A DNA stretch of 64,000 nt, taken from NCBI RefSeq assembly GCF_004405125.1, contig NZ_SORX01000009.1, forward strand, positions 1-64,000. Direction: 5' to 3'. Both the position numbers and the translations under genes were made by a program. A model generated the notes under the pieces. The model was not told where the DNA came from. It searched no databases and saw only the letters and a program-made list of their open reading frames with translations. The stretch comes from Jeotgalibacillus salarius (GTDB lineage Bacteria; Bacillota; Bacilli; Bacillales; Jeotgalibacillaceae). This document shows positions 53,789 through 63,052 of this stretch, in pieces (within the stretch, counting starts at the first letter, position 1; every line of letters starts with the position of its first letter).

Positions 53789-54589
53789 TTGGATAAATCC
53801 TCGTTTATTGGAGTCATTTTGGGATTGATAGCAGTTGGAGTCGGCATGATTTTAAAAGGAGTGCCAGCTACTGCTTTATTAAATGGCCCTGCATTTTTAA
53901 TTATTATTGTCGGTACAGTGGCAGCTGTGACAATTGCTTTTCCAATGTCGGAATTGAAAAGAGTCCCAAAATTGTTCGGGATTATTTTTAAAGAAACAAA
54001 AGGTACTGAAGTTCGAGATGTGATTCGGATGTTTGGAGAATGGGCAGAACTTGCAAGAAAAGAGGGCTTACTGGCACTTGAATCTAAAACGTCAGAAATT
54101 GAAGATCCGTTCTTAAGAAATGGTCTTGGTCTGGCAATTGACGGCCAAAATGCTGACTATATCAGAGACGTGTTGACAGAAGAAATAGATGCAATGGAAG
54201 ACAGACATCTTGCGGGAGCATCGATTTTCTCCCAGGCTGGTACATACGCACCTACGCTTGGCGTACTCGGAGCCGTTGTAGGTTTGATCGCGGCACTTGG
54301 ACATATGGACGACACCGCGGCACTTGGTGAAGCGATCGCAGCGGCATTTATCGCAACATTATTAGGGATATTCACAGGTTATGTACTGTGGCATCCATTT
54401 GCTAACAAATTAAAACGTAAGTCAACAAAAGAAGTAATGGTTAAACATATGATGATCGAAGGGATTTTATCTGTTCTGGAAGGTGAAGCACCAAGGGTAA
54501 TTGAACAAAAGCTTGCCTCATATCTCCCTGCCAAAGAGCGTGAGCAGCTGATGGCTGAAGGCGGTGGCAAACAAGATGAAGAAGCGTAA
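53789..54589 (+). CDS. motA: Flagellar stator protein MotA
   Basis: A 266-residue membrane protein, one half of the proton-driven flagellar stator. Four membrane helices: about 4-24, 30-50, 145-170 and 178-200. The cytoplasmic loop holds the rotor-interacting charged segment (GEWAELARKEGLLALE, about 87-102), and the helix 3 motif QAGTYAPTLGVLGAVVGLIAAL is close to B. subtilis MotA. I choose the TTG at 53789 (DKSSFIGVI) behind GGGTGA, matching the N-terminus of B. subtilis MotA. It overlaps motB by 14 bases. Confidence 0.95.
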   Translation: MDKSSFIGVILGLIAVGVGMILKGVPATALLNGPAFLIIIVGTVAAVTIAFPMSELKRVPKLFGIIFKETKGTEVRDVIRMFGEWAELARKEGLLALESKTSEIEDPFLRNGLGLAIDGQNADYIRDVLTEEIDAMEDRHLAGASIFSQAGTYAPTLGVLGAVVGLIAALGHMDDTAALGEAIAAAFIATLLGIFTGYVLWHPFANKLKRKSTKEVMVKHMMIEGILSVLEGEAPRVIEQKLASYLPAKEREQLMAEGGGKQDEEA

Positions 54590-55406
54590 AAAAAGAAAAC
54601 ACGAGGAACATATGGATGAAAGCTGGCTGATACCATATGCAGATATTCTGACATTGTTACTGGCGTTATTTATCGTTATGTTTGCCAGCAGTACGGTGGA
54701 TGAGGCGAAATTTAATCAGATGTCCCAGGTATTTAATGAAATATTCGCAGGTGGCGATAACGTATTAGACTATGCCAGCCTTGTGGAAACAGAAGATACT
54801 GAAGATGATATAGACAATGCAGAAGGTGCTGACCCTGAAGAACTGACTGAGGAAGAACAGCAGATGCAGGAGTTTTTACAGGAACAGTCTGAGCTTGAAG
54901 ATGCTGTAGCAGCTGACTTTGAAGAGCTAAGAGGGATACAGGGTCAAATTAATGAATATATCGCAGCAAACAGCCTCGGTGATCAGTTCGACACGGAACT
55001 GACCGATGAAGGGCTTCTGCTTACAATCCGTGATAACGTTTTATTTGCTTCCGGATCAGCAGATGTCAGATCAGAATATCAGGGTATCGCAGGAGACGTT
55101 GCAGCTTTACTTGAATTTGACCCTCCACGAAATGTGATTATCACCGGTCACACTGATAATGTGCCAATCAGTACTGCAGCATTCAGTTCGAACTGGGAAT
55201 TAAGTGTCATGCGTGCAGTCAATTTCATGAAACTTGTCATTGAAAATCCGAATCTTGACCCGCGCTGGTTCAGTGCAAAAGGATTTGGAGAATTTCAGCC
55301 GATTGCATCAAATGATTCAGAAGCAGGCCGCGCACAAAACAGACGTGTAGAAGTTTTAATCCTTCCACGGGTTACAAGTGACGGTACGATCACGAATACA
55401 CCTTAA
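54576..55406 (+). CDS. motB: Flagellar stator protein MotB
   Basis: A 276-residue partner of MotA. A basic N-terminus leads to one membrane helix (about 18-38) with the proton-carrying Asp in IPYADILTLLLALF. A long acidic linker (about 55-130; rich in Glu and Asp) precedes the OmpA-like peptidoglycan-binding domain (about 145-265; IITGHTDNVPI, NWELSVMRA, GRAQNRRVEV). The proton-type Asp and overall similarity point to MotB rather than the Na+-driven MotS. The ATG at 54576 is preceded by a GGCGGTGG site inside motA; translation is coupled. Confidence 0.94.
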   Translation: MKKRKKRKHEEHMDESWLIPYADILTLLLALFIVMFASSTVDEAKFNQMSQVFNEIFAGGDNVLDYASLVETEDTEDDIDNAEGADPEELTEEEQQMQEFLQEQSELEDAVAADFEELRGIQGQINEYIAANSLGDQFDTELTDEGLLLTIRDNVLFASGSADVRSEYQGIAGDVAALLEFDPPRNVIITGHTDNVPISTAAFSSNWELSVMRAVNFMKLVIENPNLDPRWFSAKGFGEFQPIASNDSEAGRAQNRRVEVLILPRVTSDGTITNTP

Positions 55407-55442
55407 CTGCCGCATATTGCGGCAGTTTTTTATTTGGCCGCA

Positions 55443-55511
55443 TGTGCACGGTGGGGACGGAGGTTAAAGTGTCATGAGATGACACTTTAACCTCCGTCCC
55501 CACGGTGTACA
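55443..55511. repeat. Long perfect palindrome (REP-like hairpin) after motB
   Basis: Arms 55451-55475 and 55479-55503 are perfect 25-bp reverse complements with a 3-base loop (GAG); after one mismatch the pairing continues for about seven more pairs. The arm begins GTGGGGACGGAGGTTAAAGT. No T run follows, so it is not an ordinary terminator. The GGGGACGG...CCGTCCCC ends recall Firmicutes palindromic repeats linked to REP-associated Y1 transposases. Confidence 0.85.
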
Positions 55512-55624
55512 CGTAAACCACGGGGGAGTATTGCATTATTTTTATCAGGAACAGTTTAATCTACTAATGTTAGGGAAAAAGTTTTACAGTTTACCAAATA
55601 TACTATATTTAGGAGGAGATCCTA

Positions 55625-57004
55625 TTGGAGGGATTTATTAGTGGAGTCACTGTGTTTTCAGAGTGGTTGTGGGGTATCCCATTAATTGCAGTACTTTTAT
55701 TTTCAGGCTTATTTATGACTTTTAAACTAGGTTTCTTTCAATTCAGACATCCGTTATACATATTTAAACAAACATTTGGGAGTATTACGAAAAAACCTAA
55801 AGGTAAAGGAACAGTAACTCCATTTCAAGCGCTGACATCGGCACTATCATCAACAATTGGTGCTGCAAACATAGTTGGTGTGCCGGCAGCAATTATGTTT
55901 GGCGGACCTGGCGCAGTATTCTGGATGTGGGTGATCGCCTTGGTTGGAATGGCATTGAAATTTTCGGAAAGCGCACTTGCCGTTCATTACCGTGAAAAGA
56001 ATGAAAAAGGCGAATTTGTAGGCGGACCGATGTACTATATGACAAAAGGGCTCGGGATGAAGTGGCTTGGCATCTGGTTTTCATTTGCATTAATGCTTGA
56101 ATTAATTCCAAGCGTCATGGTGCAGGGGAACTCAGTCGCTAACACTGTGAACGAATCTTTTGGAGTGCCAACACTATGGACAGGTGTCATCATGGCAGTG
56201 TTAATCGGAATCATTGTATTTGGCGGTATCAAAAGAATAGGGCAAGTCACCCAGGTGGTTGTTCCATTCATGGCACTAATTTATATTGGTGGCGCACTTG
56301 TTATTCTTTTTATGAATCTGGATGCACTTCCTGAATTCTTCAGCTTGATTTTTTCAAATGCATTTTCACCGGCACCCGTTATTGGCGGATTTGCCGGAGC
56401 TGCCATAGTAGACGTTATACGGTGGGGCTTTGCAAGAGGACTGTATTCTAACGAAGCAGGACTTGGAACGGCTCCAATGGCACACGCAGCTGCAACGACA
56501 GATCACCCTGTCAGGCAGGCATTCTGGGCAGTGTCAGGTATTGTAGTAGATACACTGATTATTTGTACAGCAACTGCATTCGTTATTCTTTCTTCCGGCG
56601 TCTGGACAGACGAAGGTGCGATGGAAAACAGCAGTGCGTTAACAACGATCGCTTTTGCAGATTACTTTGGTGAATTTGGCAGTATTCTTGTCACGGTCTC
56701 ACTTGTATTTTTTGTATTTTCAACGATTCTGGTTGTTATCTTTTACGGTGCAAAACAGGCTGAATTTCTATTTGGATTGAAAGCCTCTTATGTAATACAG
56801 GTTGTATATATCGTGGCAATTGTATTTGGAGCAGTCGGCGCAGCTGAAATGATTTGGAACTTCCTTGATATTATGCTGGCCATGATTCTTCTGCCGAATA
56901 TATTTGCAATTTTAATGTTAAGTAATAAAGTGAAAGAACTGAAAACAGAATTTTTTACATCAGATAAATATTATTTAAAGGATATTGGGAAAAATAAAAA
57001 GTAA
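55625..57004 (+). CDS. AGCS sodium:alanine/glycine symporter
   Basis: A 459-residue membrane symporter taking up alanine or glycine with Na+ (or H+). About 11 membrane segments cover the protein. Family signatures: TPFQALTSALSSTIGAANIVG (about 60-80), GGPGAVFWMWVIALVGMALKF (about 89-109), GGPMYYM, and RGLYSNEAGLGTAPMAHA (about 272-289). The start is TTG at 55625, eight bases behind AGGAGG. A paralogue of the AlsT type lies on the opposite strand at 61047. It is transcribed alone with a terminator. Confidence 0.93.
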   Translation: MEGFISGVTVFSEWLWGIPLIAVLLFSGLFMTFKLGFFQFRHPLYIFKQTFGSITKKPKGKGTVTPFQALTSALSSTIGAANIVGVPAAIMFGGPGAVFWMWVIALVGMALKFSESALAVHYREKNEKGEFVGGPMYYMTKGLGMKWLGIWFSFALMLELIPSVMVQGNSVANTVNESFGVPTLWTGVIMAVLIGIIVFGGIKRIGQVTQVVVPFMALIYIGGALVILFMNLDALPEFFSLIFSNAFSPAPVIGGFAGAAIVDVIRWGFARGLYSNEAGLGTAPMAHAAATTDHPVRQAFWAVSGIVVDTLIICTATAFVILSSGVWTDEGAMENSSALTTIAFADYFGEFGSILVTVSLVFFVFSTILVVIFYGAKQAEFLFGLKASYVIQVVYIVAIVFGAVGAAEMIWNFLDIMLAMILLPNIFAILMLSNKVKELKTEFFTSDKYYLKDIGKNKK

Positions 57005-57012
57005 TAGGATCA

Positions 57013-57050
57013 GAGTGCATTCGCTTTTTACGGCGAATGTGCTCTTTTTT
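57013..57050 (+). terminator. Terminator of the first AGCS gene
   Basis: GAGTGCATTCGC (57013-57024) pairs with GCGAATGTGCTC (57033-57044; two G-T pairs), followed by TTTTTT. Confidence 0.85.
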
Positions 57051-57160
57051 GTGAAACTTAGTTTCTAAATGATGAATTAAGGATACACATTAGAGTAAGA
57101 ATGTAATTACTGAAATTAGTGATTCTAAAGATAGTGATAGAGGGAAGAGGAGGGGTTTTG

Positions 57161-58150
57161 ATGATTAAAGACCTTAATAATATGTGGAAAGCAAGAACAT
57201 GGATGAAAACAAATGTACCGTTTTTATACAGCTGGCATGCTTATGTCGGATACGAACTGGATTTATTTGAAGCATTTAAAAAGCCGGTCAGAGCAGAAGA
57301 TGTGGCAGATGCATATGACCTTGAAGAGGAACTTCTTAACCAGTGGGTGGAAGTAGGGGTTGCCTTAAAGCACCTGAAAAAAGATTCAAAAAATCGTGTG
57401 AAGATCGCAAAAGCATGGAAGCTTCCAGGTTCAAAAAAAGACAGTCCTTCTTCAGGAGATTTACTTAAAGAAATGATGGAACTCCATATCCCTTCACTCC
57501 TTCACTATCCTGAATTAATGAAAGAAAAGAAAAGGCAGCACTTTGATAATGAGAAGCATGGATCGACAGTGGCAAAAACATCAACATTACTTGAAATGCT
57601 GGCGTTCAGGCTCATTAATCAAAATGTGAAAAAGCATCAGACTGCTTCAATCCTTGATATTGGATGTGGAGAAGGCGGCTATTTGCTGAAGCTGGCCAAG
57701 AAACACCCTGACCTCCAGCTCACGGGCATTGAAATTAATAAAGAGGTTGCTGAATCTGCGAAAAAAGCAACAGCAAATTATGATCAGGTGGACATTGTTC
57801 AGGGAGACATCCATGAATATGAACCTGATCAGGCATTTGATTATATTATGGTTAATAATCTTTTGCACTATATTCATCCGGAAGAGCGCAAGGAATTTTT
57901 CAGTAAACTTAATGAGATTACTGAAGAAAAAGGTGTGATTACAATTATTTCGCCTCTGCAAAAAGCGAAGTACGGAAAGCAGTTTTCAAGTGCATTCAAC
58001 AGTTTCTTTATGACTTTTGATAACTTGTACCCAATTCCTTCAGAGGAAGAATTAAAAAATATTGCTGAAGAGTGCGGTTTTGAACAGCAAAACCCATTTC
58101 CGATTATTCGTGAAGGCGGATGGTTTTTTGTGAAATGGGTAAAAAAATAA
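57161..58150 (+). CDS. SAM-dependent methyltransferase with N-terminal winged-helix-like domain
   Basis: A 329-residue cytosolic methyltransferase. The N-terminal part (about 15-100) is a helical winged-helix-like dimerisation module, as in small-molecule O-methyltransferases (EDVADAYDLEEELLNQWVEV). The SAM-binding domain (about 165-300) has motif I SILDIGCGEGGYLLKLAKK (about 165-183), the acidic ribose ligand in LTGIEINKEVA, and motif IV region YIMVNNLLHYIHPEER. The substrate is unknown. The ATG at 57161 follows GAGGAGGGG; the open frame extends 14 codons upstream without a site. It is 64 bases before yfkM. Confidence 0.85.
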   Translation: MIKDLNNMWKARTWMKTNVPFLYSWHAYVGYELDLFEAFKKPVRAEDVADAYDLEEELLNQWVEVGVALKHLKKDSKNRVKIAKAWKLPGSKKDSPSSGDLLKEMMELHIPSLLHYPELMKEKKRQHFDNEKHGSTVAKTSTLLEMLAFRLINQNVKKHQTASILDIGCGEGGYLLKLAKKHPDLQLTGIEINKEVAESAKKATANYDQVDIVQGDIHEYEPDQAFDYIMVNNLLHYIHPEERKEFFSKLNEITEEKGVITIISPLQKAKYGKQFSSAFNSFFMTFDNLYPIPSEEELKNIAEECGFEQQNPFPIIREGGWFFVKWVKK

Positions 58151-58214
58151 AATGTTTATAAAAGTAAAAATGTGGAATATACAATTTGAAGACAATTTTA
58201 AGGAGATGTTATAA

Positions 58215-58724
58215 ATGGCTAAAATAGCAACACTAATAACTGATCAATTTGAAGATGTAGAATATACTGATCCTGCAGAAGCATTTAAAAAAGAAGGACA
58301 CGAAGTTGTGACGATCGAGAAAGAAGCAGGAAATTCTGTTACAGGAAAACAGGGTGAAGCGACAGTTACAATCGATCAATCCATCGACAACGCCAATCCT
58401 TCTGACTTTGACGCATTATTTATTCCCGGTGGTTTCTCACCTGACTTGCTTAGAGGAGACGAGCGTTTTGTGAAGTTTGCTAAGGCGTTCATGGATGACA
58501 AAAAGCCGGTGCTGACAATTTGTCATGGTCCACAGCTGCTGATTACAGCTAAATCACTTGAAGGCCGTAAAGCAACAGGCTTTAAGTCGATTAAAGTGGA
58601 TATGGAGTACGCAGGTGCGGAATATCACGATAAGGAAGTCGTTGTGTGCGGGAACCAGCTTGTAACGAGCCGTACGCCTGACGACCTGCCTGCATTTATC
58701 AGAGAATCACTCAAATTAATTTAA
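58215..58724 (+). CDS. yfkM: General stress protein 18 YfkM (PfpI/DJ-1 family)
   Basis: A 169-residue PfpI-type protein with strong similarity to B. subtilis YfkM, a SigB-dependent general stress protein. The nucleophile motif TICHGPQLL has Cys and His at about 104-105, the strand-turn FIPGGFSPDLLRGDERFV is at about 73-90, and the C-terminal TSRTPDDLPAF is typical. Deglycase or hydrolase activity is inferred from the family. Start ATG follows AAGGAG at nine bases. Its position with yfkK and yfkJIH nearby mirrors B. subtilis. Transcribed rightwards and closed by a terminator. Confidence 0.92.
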   Translation: MAKIATLITDQFEDVEYTDPAEAFKKEGHEVVTIEKEAGNSVTGKQGEATVTIDQSIDNANPSDFDALFIPGGFSPDLLRGDERFVKFAKAFMDDKKPVLTICHGPQLLITAKSLEGRKATGFKSIKVDMEYAGAEYHDKEVVVCGNQLVTSRTPDDLPAFIRESLKLI

Positions 58725-58734
58725 TATTATACAA

Positions 58735-58770
58735 AAAGCTGAGTCCTTCAATAATGGGGGGCTCAGTTTT
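58735..58770 (+). terminator. Terminator of yfkM
   Basis: CTGAGTCC pairs with GGGGCTCAG (one extra base), followed by seven T. Confidence 0.8.
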
Positions 58771-58828
58771 TTTGTGAATGACAGACAAATTTAAATCTAT
58801 TAAGATAAAAGAATTTTTAGATAATACT

Positions 58829-58855
58829 CAAAAAATGTTCAAATTAGGTCGATAT
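58829..58855 (+). promoter_or_regulatory. SigD promoter of the third chemoreceptor gene
   Basis: CAAA (58829-58832), 15 bases, GTCGATAT (58848-58855): 3/4 and 7/8 to the SigD consensus, about 50 bases before the start codon. Confidence 0.75.
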
Positions 58856-58905
58856 ACATATATAATGAGTTTAGTTCTTTAAGATTATAGGGGTGGGGAG
58901 CAGGG

Positions 58906-60663
58906 ATGAAAAAGTTAAAGTGGAAATTGTTGTCTGCATTTTTTGTACTGGTTATTTTTATTGGAGGTTTAGCGGCGTTTAATATTTACGCAATTACTGA
59001 TATTAATCAGGAAACACAGAACCTTCTTGAAGAAGAACTTGTTTTACTTTCAATTGACCAGGAAATGAAATTTAATATTTCTCAGCAGATTGCGCTAACA
59101 AGAGGTTATGTACTATATGGTGAACCGGACTATAGAGAACGGTTCGACGAGCTTGCTTTGCGGAATGATGAGTTTGCTGAAGAATTGCAGGCTTATGATG
59201 TCAGTAAAGAAATGAAGTCAGTGCTTACAATTACAAGAGTTTGGCAGGAAGGCGTCAATGAGCGCGTCTTTTCAATGTATGACAGCGGTCGTGAAGAAGA
59301 TGCCAGGGTTTTATTCAGAGCGAATTTTGAACCTACAGCCAGGGGAATTATGGATAGTATTGAGAAGGTATCGACAGCGAGAGAGGCTGAGGTGGACTCT
59401 GCAGGAGAGTCAATTATAAATAACGGCGAAAAAACGATTCTGACGGTATTAACGATTTCTGGAATTGTGATGTTATTGGCAATTGTTCTCAGCCTGATTA
59501 TAGCTGGCCAAATGTCAAAACCGATTACAATGGTGACGAAAAGAATGAAAGCGATTTCCCGCGGTACTCTTCCTGCAGAACCTCTTAAAACAAAAAGTAA
59601 AGATGAAGTCGGACAGCTTGTTCATGCGGTTAATGAAATGAATGAACAGCTGAGGGACCTGGTCGGAGGAGTGGCAGGAGTAGCAGTGTCTGTTCTTGAA
59701 AAAGGGAATCATCTGTCTGAAAGTGCTGAAGAAGTAAAAGAGGGGAGCCGTCAGATTGCTGTAACGATGAACGAACTGGCTGATGGTGCCAGTGTTCAGG
59801 CAGAATCTTCTTCTTCTCTTAGCGAAAAAATGAACGGATTCATTACAATCATTAAGGATTCTGCTGAGAAAGGAACAGAGACGCAGAAGAAAACAGATAA
59901 CATGCTGCTTCTATCCCAGGATGGAGGAGTGAAAATGAATGAATCAATTCAAAAAGTGAATCAGATTAATACAAGTTTCAAGCAGGCGATGGAAAGAGTA
60001 AACGGCCTGGATTCTCAGGCTCAAAACATATCTAAGCTTGTGCAGGTCATTCAGGATATTGCTGACCAGACAAATCTATTGGCTCTTAATGCAGCAATTG
60101 AAGCTGCAAGAGCGGGAGAACATGGAAAAGGCTTTGCTGTTGTAGCAGATGAAGTAAGAAAGCTTGCTGTTCAAGTTTCATCATCCATATCTGATATTAC
60201 AAGTATTATTGGTTCAATTCAGAAGGAGTCAAAGGAAACAGTGGGAGTTCTTCAGGAAGGCTATGGAATGGTCAGTGAAGGGGCAGCTCAAATGGAAGAA
60301 ACCTCAAATTCATTTGCAAAAATTGATGATCAGGTCAATGAGGTCTCTGAACAAATGAAAATGATTGCTGCTTCACTTTATGAAATTGTAAACGGTTCTG
60401 AAGAAATGTATCAGGAGATTGAGCAGGTTGCTTCAGTTTCCCAGGAGTCTGCGGCTGGTATCGAACAGACAAGCGCGAGCGCAGAGGAATCAAGCACTAC
60501 GATGGAGACAGTATACGAATCGTCTAAAGCGCTCATAAACGACGCCAGAGACCTTCGGGATCGTATTGGTATGTTCAGTGTTGAAGAAGCAAAGGTAACA
60601 GAAGAACCGGCAGAACATGATGAAGAAGAGTCACCTGAAGATCATTCTGAGAAGGCTTCATAA
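58906..60663 (+). CDS. Methyl-accepting chemotaxis protein
   Basis: A 585-residue chemoreceptor. Membrane helices at about 8-28 and 183-205 bracket a helical external domain (about 30-180) of the four-helix-bundle type with [22 protein letters not shown] (about 205-258) and the signalling coiled coil follow; the tip [20 protein letters not shown] is near residue 388. The acidic C-terminal tail (about 562-585) ends in EKAS, as does the receptor at 96-1919. A SigD promoter lies upstream, tying it to the motility regulon. Start ATG follows GGGGAGCAGGG. It is transcribed alone. Confidence 0.95.
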   Translation: MKKLKWKLLSAFFVLVIFIGGLAAFNIYAITDINQETQNLLEEELVLLSIDQEMKFNISQQIALTRGYVLYGEPDYRERFDELALRNDEFAEELQAYDVSKEMKSVLTITRVWQEGVNERVFSMYDSGREEDARVLFRANFEPTARGIMDSIEKVSTAREAEVDSAGESIINNGEKTILTVLTISGIVMLLAIVLSLIIAGQMSKPITMVTKRMKAISRGTLPAEPLKTKSKDEVGQLVHAVNEMNEQLRDLVGGVAGVAVSVLEKGNHLSESAEEVKEGSRQIAVTMNELADGASVQAESSSSLSEKMNGFITIIKDSAEKGTETQKKTDNMLLLSQDGGVKMNESIQKVNQINTSFKQAMERVNGLDSQAQNISKLVQVIQDIADQTNLLALNAAIEAARAGEHGKGFAVVADEVRKLAVQVSSSISDITSIIGSIQKESKETVGVLQEGYGMVSEGAAQMEETSNSFAKIDDQVNEVSEQMKMIAASLYEIVNGSEEMYQEIEQVASVSQESAAGIEQTSASAEESSTTMETVYESSKALINDARDLRDRIGMFSVEEAKVTEEPAEHDEEESPEDHSEKAS

Positions 60664-60704
60664 AAAAATAAACATGACTTTCGGGTCATTGCCTGCCGAA
60701 CGCA

Positions 60705-60742
60705 AAAAGAGGAGATAACCAATTCAGGTTCTCTCCTCTTTT
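60705..60742. terminator. Bidirectional terminator between the chemoreceptor and yfkK
   Basis: AAAAGAGGAGA-T-AACC pairs with GGTT-C-TCTCCTCTTTT (15 pairs, one mismatch) with A/T runs at both ends. Confidence 0.85.
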
Positions 60743-60756
60743 CAATTCTATACAGT

Positions 60757-60981
60757 TTATACTTTTCGCAGGTTTCCAAGTTCTTCTGCAATGGCTTGCA
60801 TTTCACTTGGGCTGAATGTGTCTCTTTTCATCACCATCGTGTAAAGTGAGTGAAGTTCTTCATATTGCTCTTCATCAAAAGAAGACACTTTAATTGCTCC
60901 AGCGTTTGCTATACGAAGACGGTCTTTGATTTTTTCGACCATATATTCAGCGTTTTCAGTGCTTTGTACCGTTAAATCCAT
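60757..60981 (-). CDS. yfkK: DUF1128 protein YfkK
   Basis: A 74-residue small helical cytosolic protein of the DUF1128/YfkK family (B. subtilis YfkK has 71 residues). Typical segments: [19 protein letters not shown] near the start and [19 protein letters not shown] in the second half. The function is unknown; the family is conserved across Bacillales. The ATG at 60981 is chosen because AAAGGA lies nine bases upstream; the frame opens six codons further. It is downstream of the second AGCS gene in the same direction. Confidence 0.9.
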   Translation of the reverse strand: MDLTVQSTENAEYMVEKIKDRLRIANAGAIKVSSFDEEQYEELHSLYTMVMKRDTFSPSEMQAIAEELGNLRKV

Positions 60982-61046
60982 ATCGATCAGTCCTTTCATT
61001 AGCTAGATATAATCTTTCCATGCATTGAAGGTTCTGTCAATATGCA

Positions 61047-62405
61047 TTAAGCAGCTTTATTTTGAGCTTTTTCTTCCTTGATCTTTTCGCGTATCCGTTT
61101 TGTTTCATAAGCAACAACACCTGAGAGGCCGAGAAGTCCGATCAAGTTAGGGAATGCCATTAAGCCGTTCATCACGTCTGAGAAGACCCATACAACGTCA
61201 AGTGATGCGACAGATCCGACCATTACAGCAATAACGAAAAGCAGGCGATAAAAAATATTAAATTTCTTAGTTCCAACTAGATACTGGAAACATTTCTCGC
61301 CATAATATGACCATCCGATAATCGTTGAAGAAGCAAAGAAAATAAGTCCGACTGTTACTAAAATTGGTCCAATATCTCCAAGGAAATATTCAAATGATGC
61401 TGACGTAAGTGCGCCACCCTGCAGATCACCATCCTCATAAAGACCAGCCATGACGATTGTTACACCAGTGATCGAACAGATGATCAGTGTATCAATCAGA
61501 ACCTGTGTCATTGATACAAGACCCTGACGTCCAGGCATATCAGTCTTAGCAGCTGCTGCAGCAATTGGAGCAGATCCAAGACCCGCTTCATTTGAAAATA
61601 CGCCACGTGCAACACCGTAACGGATGATTGCACCGATCACACCACCAGCAATGGCTTCATTTCCGAAAGCCAATGAGAAAATGGTTGCGAAAGCTGAAGG
61701 TACTAAATCAAAATTCATTATCATAACAATAAGTCCTGCTAGTAAATAAAATGCCGCCATAAAAGGAACGAAAATAGATGTTACTTTACCAATACTCTTA
61801 ATACCACCAAGAATAACGAGTGCAGTAAAGATTGTCAGTGCAACTCCAGTGATCCAGGTTGGAACTGCGAACGTGTCATTCACAACATCAGACACAGAGT
61901 TTGACTGTACCATGTTTCCAATTCCGAATGCAGCGATCGCTCCGAACAGTGCGAATAAAACGCCGAGCCACTTTTGTTTCAAACCACGCTCAAGGTAGTA
62001 CATTGGCCCACCGGACATTTCTCCATCTTCATCCTGAACACGATATTTAACAGCAAGCACTGCTTCGGCATACTTAGTTGCCATACCGAAAATTGCTGAT
62101 AGCCACATCCAGAAGATGGCACCAGGTCCACCAAGTACAACTGCTGTAGCGACACCGACAATATTTCCGGTTCCTACAGTTGCTGCCATCGCAGTCATTA
62201 GAGACTGAAAGTGAGAGATATCACCTTTTGACTTATTGTCCTGATTGCGGGAAAAAGCCAGCTTAAGTGAATATCCGGTTAATGAGAATTGCACCATTCC
62301 GAGACGGAACGTCAGGTAGACTCCTGTTCCTACCAACAGAATAAGCAGTGGAGGTCCCCAGACCAGACTGCTGATCTGGCCAAGAAAATCTGTTAATCCT
62401 TGCAT
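61047..62405 (-). CDS. AGCS alanine/glycine:cation symporter (AlsT-like)
   Basis: A 452-residue membrane symporter with about 11 membrane segments. Family signatures: MTAMAATVGTGNIVGVATA (about 70-88), GGPGAIFWMWLSAIFGMATKY (about 92-112), GGPMYYLERG and ARGVFSNEAGLGSAPIAAAAA (about 269-289). The NEAGLG region forms part of the Na+/substrate site in known structures. Start ATG follows AGGGGGAAATTAG. It is a distinct paralogue of the gene at 55625. Whether alanine, glycine or glutamine is carried cannot be told. Confidence 0.93.
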   Translation of the reverse strand: MQGLTDFLGQISSLVWGPPLLILLVGTGVYLTFRLGMVQFSLTGYSLKLAFSRNQDNKSKGDISHFQSLMTAMAATVGTGNIVGVATAVVLGGPGAIFWMWLSAIFGMATKYAEAVLAVKYRVQDEDGEMSGGPMYYLERGLKQKWLGVLFALFGAIAAFGIGNMVQSNSVSDVVNDTFAVPTWITGVALTIFTALVILGGIKSIGKVTSIFVPFMAAFYLLAGLIVMIMNFDLVPSAFATIFSLAFGNEAIAGGVIGAIIRYGVARGVFSNEAGLGSAPIAAAAAKTDMPGRQGLVSMTQVLIDTLIICSITGVTIVMAGLYEDGDLQGGALTSASFEYFLGDIGPILVTVGLIFFASSTIIGWSYYGEKCFQYLVGTKKFNIFYRLLFVIAVMVGSVASLDVVWVFSDVMNGLMAFPNLIGLLGLSGVVAYETKRIREKIKEEKAQNKAA

Positions 62406-62588
62406 CTAATTTCCCCCTTTTTTCTTCTTCAGGTCATAAATATGAACAAAATATGTATGCCTTACATTAAATATTCCGAAAATTCACCCCCAATTGTCAA
62501 GGTTTTTTTAAATAAGAAAGGATGAAAAGGTTTCAAACAAAAGACCTAAGGAAATAGTAAACCATATTAGTGTATAAGGAGAGAGATG

Positions 62589-63032
62589 ATGAGAACTGTA
62601 TTATTCCTTGTACATGATCAGTTGTCAAGCTGTTCTTTATTGGGGACTGTATTCAAAAAATCGCTAAAAAAGAATGGGATTGAAAATATTGTTCCCCTTC
62701 TCAGAGGAACTTTCGCATGGCATCTCAATGAAATGTCTGAAAATTCTTTTAGAGGAAATAACGGATCTTTTATCGAAGAAGAAATGGAGATCAAACAGTT
62801 GCAGCGCAGTGATCTTGAACAGGCGGAAATGATTGTGATAATGGGTGATTCGGTAGAAGATACACTGAAGCACTTGCTTAAAGCAGCATCTTCTGATCCC
62901 TCAATCATTAAAGTAGAGGAACTCGGTGGGAAATCTGTGTATGAACTTGAGAGAGCACTGCAGGATAACCAGACAGATAAAGCCGTTGAAGACGTTGAAC
63001 AAAAAAGTCTTGCGCTGCTTGAAATGCTGTAA
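62589..63032 (+). CDS. YfkJ-position protein: LMW-phosphatase-like fold without the catalytic loop
   Basis: A 147-residue protein in the place of yfkJ (a low-molecular-weight tyrosine phosphatase) in a yfkJIH-like operon. The start (RTVLFLVHDQLSSCSLLGTVFKKSLKKNG) follows the strand-loop-helix pattern of those enzymes, and ADLILVM-like AEMIVIMGDSVEDTLKHLL sits where expected. The C-x5-R phosphate loop is absent: the position of the nucleophile reads Val-His, with no matching Arg. It could be a catalytically dead, ligand-binding relative. The second of two adjacent ATGs has the better spacing from AAGGAG. It lies 20 bases before the YtxH-like gene. Confidence 0.6.
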   Translation: MRTVLFLVHDQLSSCSLLGTVFKKSLKKNGIENIVPLLRGTFAWHLNEMSENSFRGNNGSFIEEEMEIKQLQRSDLEQAEMIVIMGDSVEDTLKHLLKAASSDPSIIKVEELGGKSVYELERALQDNQTDKAVEDVEQKSLALLEML

Positions 63033-63052
63033 TAAAAATTGGAGGAAAAGAC

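Noticed and set aside
55443-55511. Terminator for motB
   Set aside because: The hairpin is very stable but lacks a T run on the + strand and its perfect long arms fit a repeat element better.
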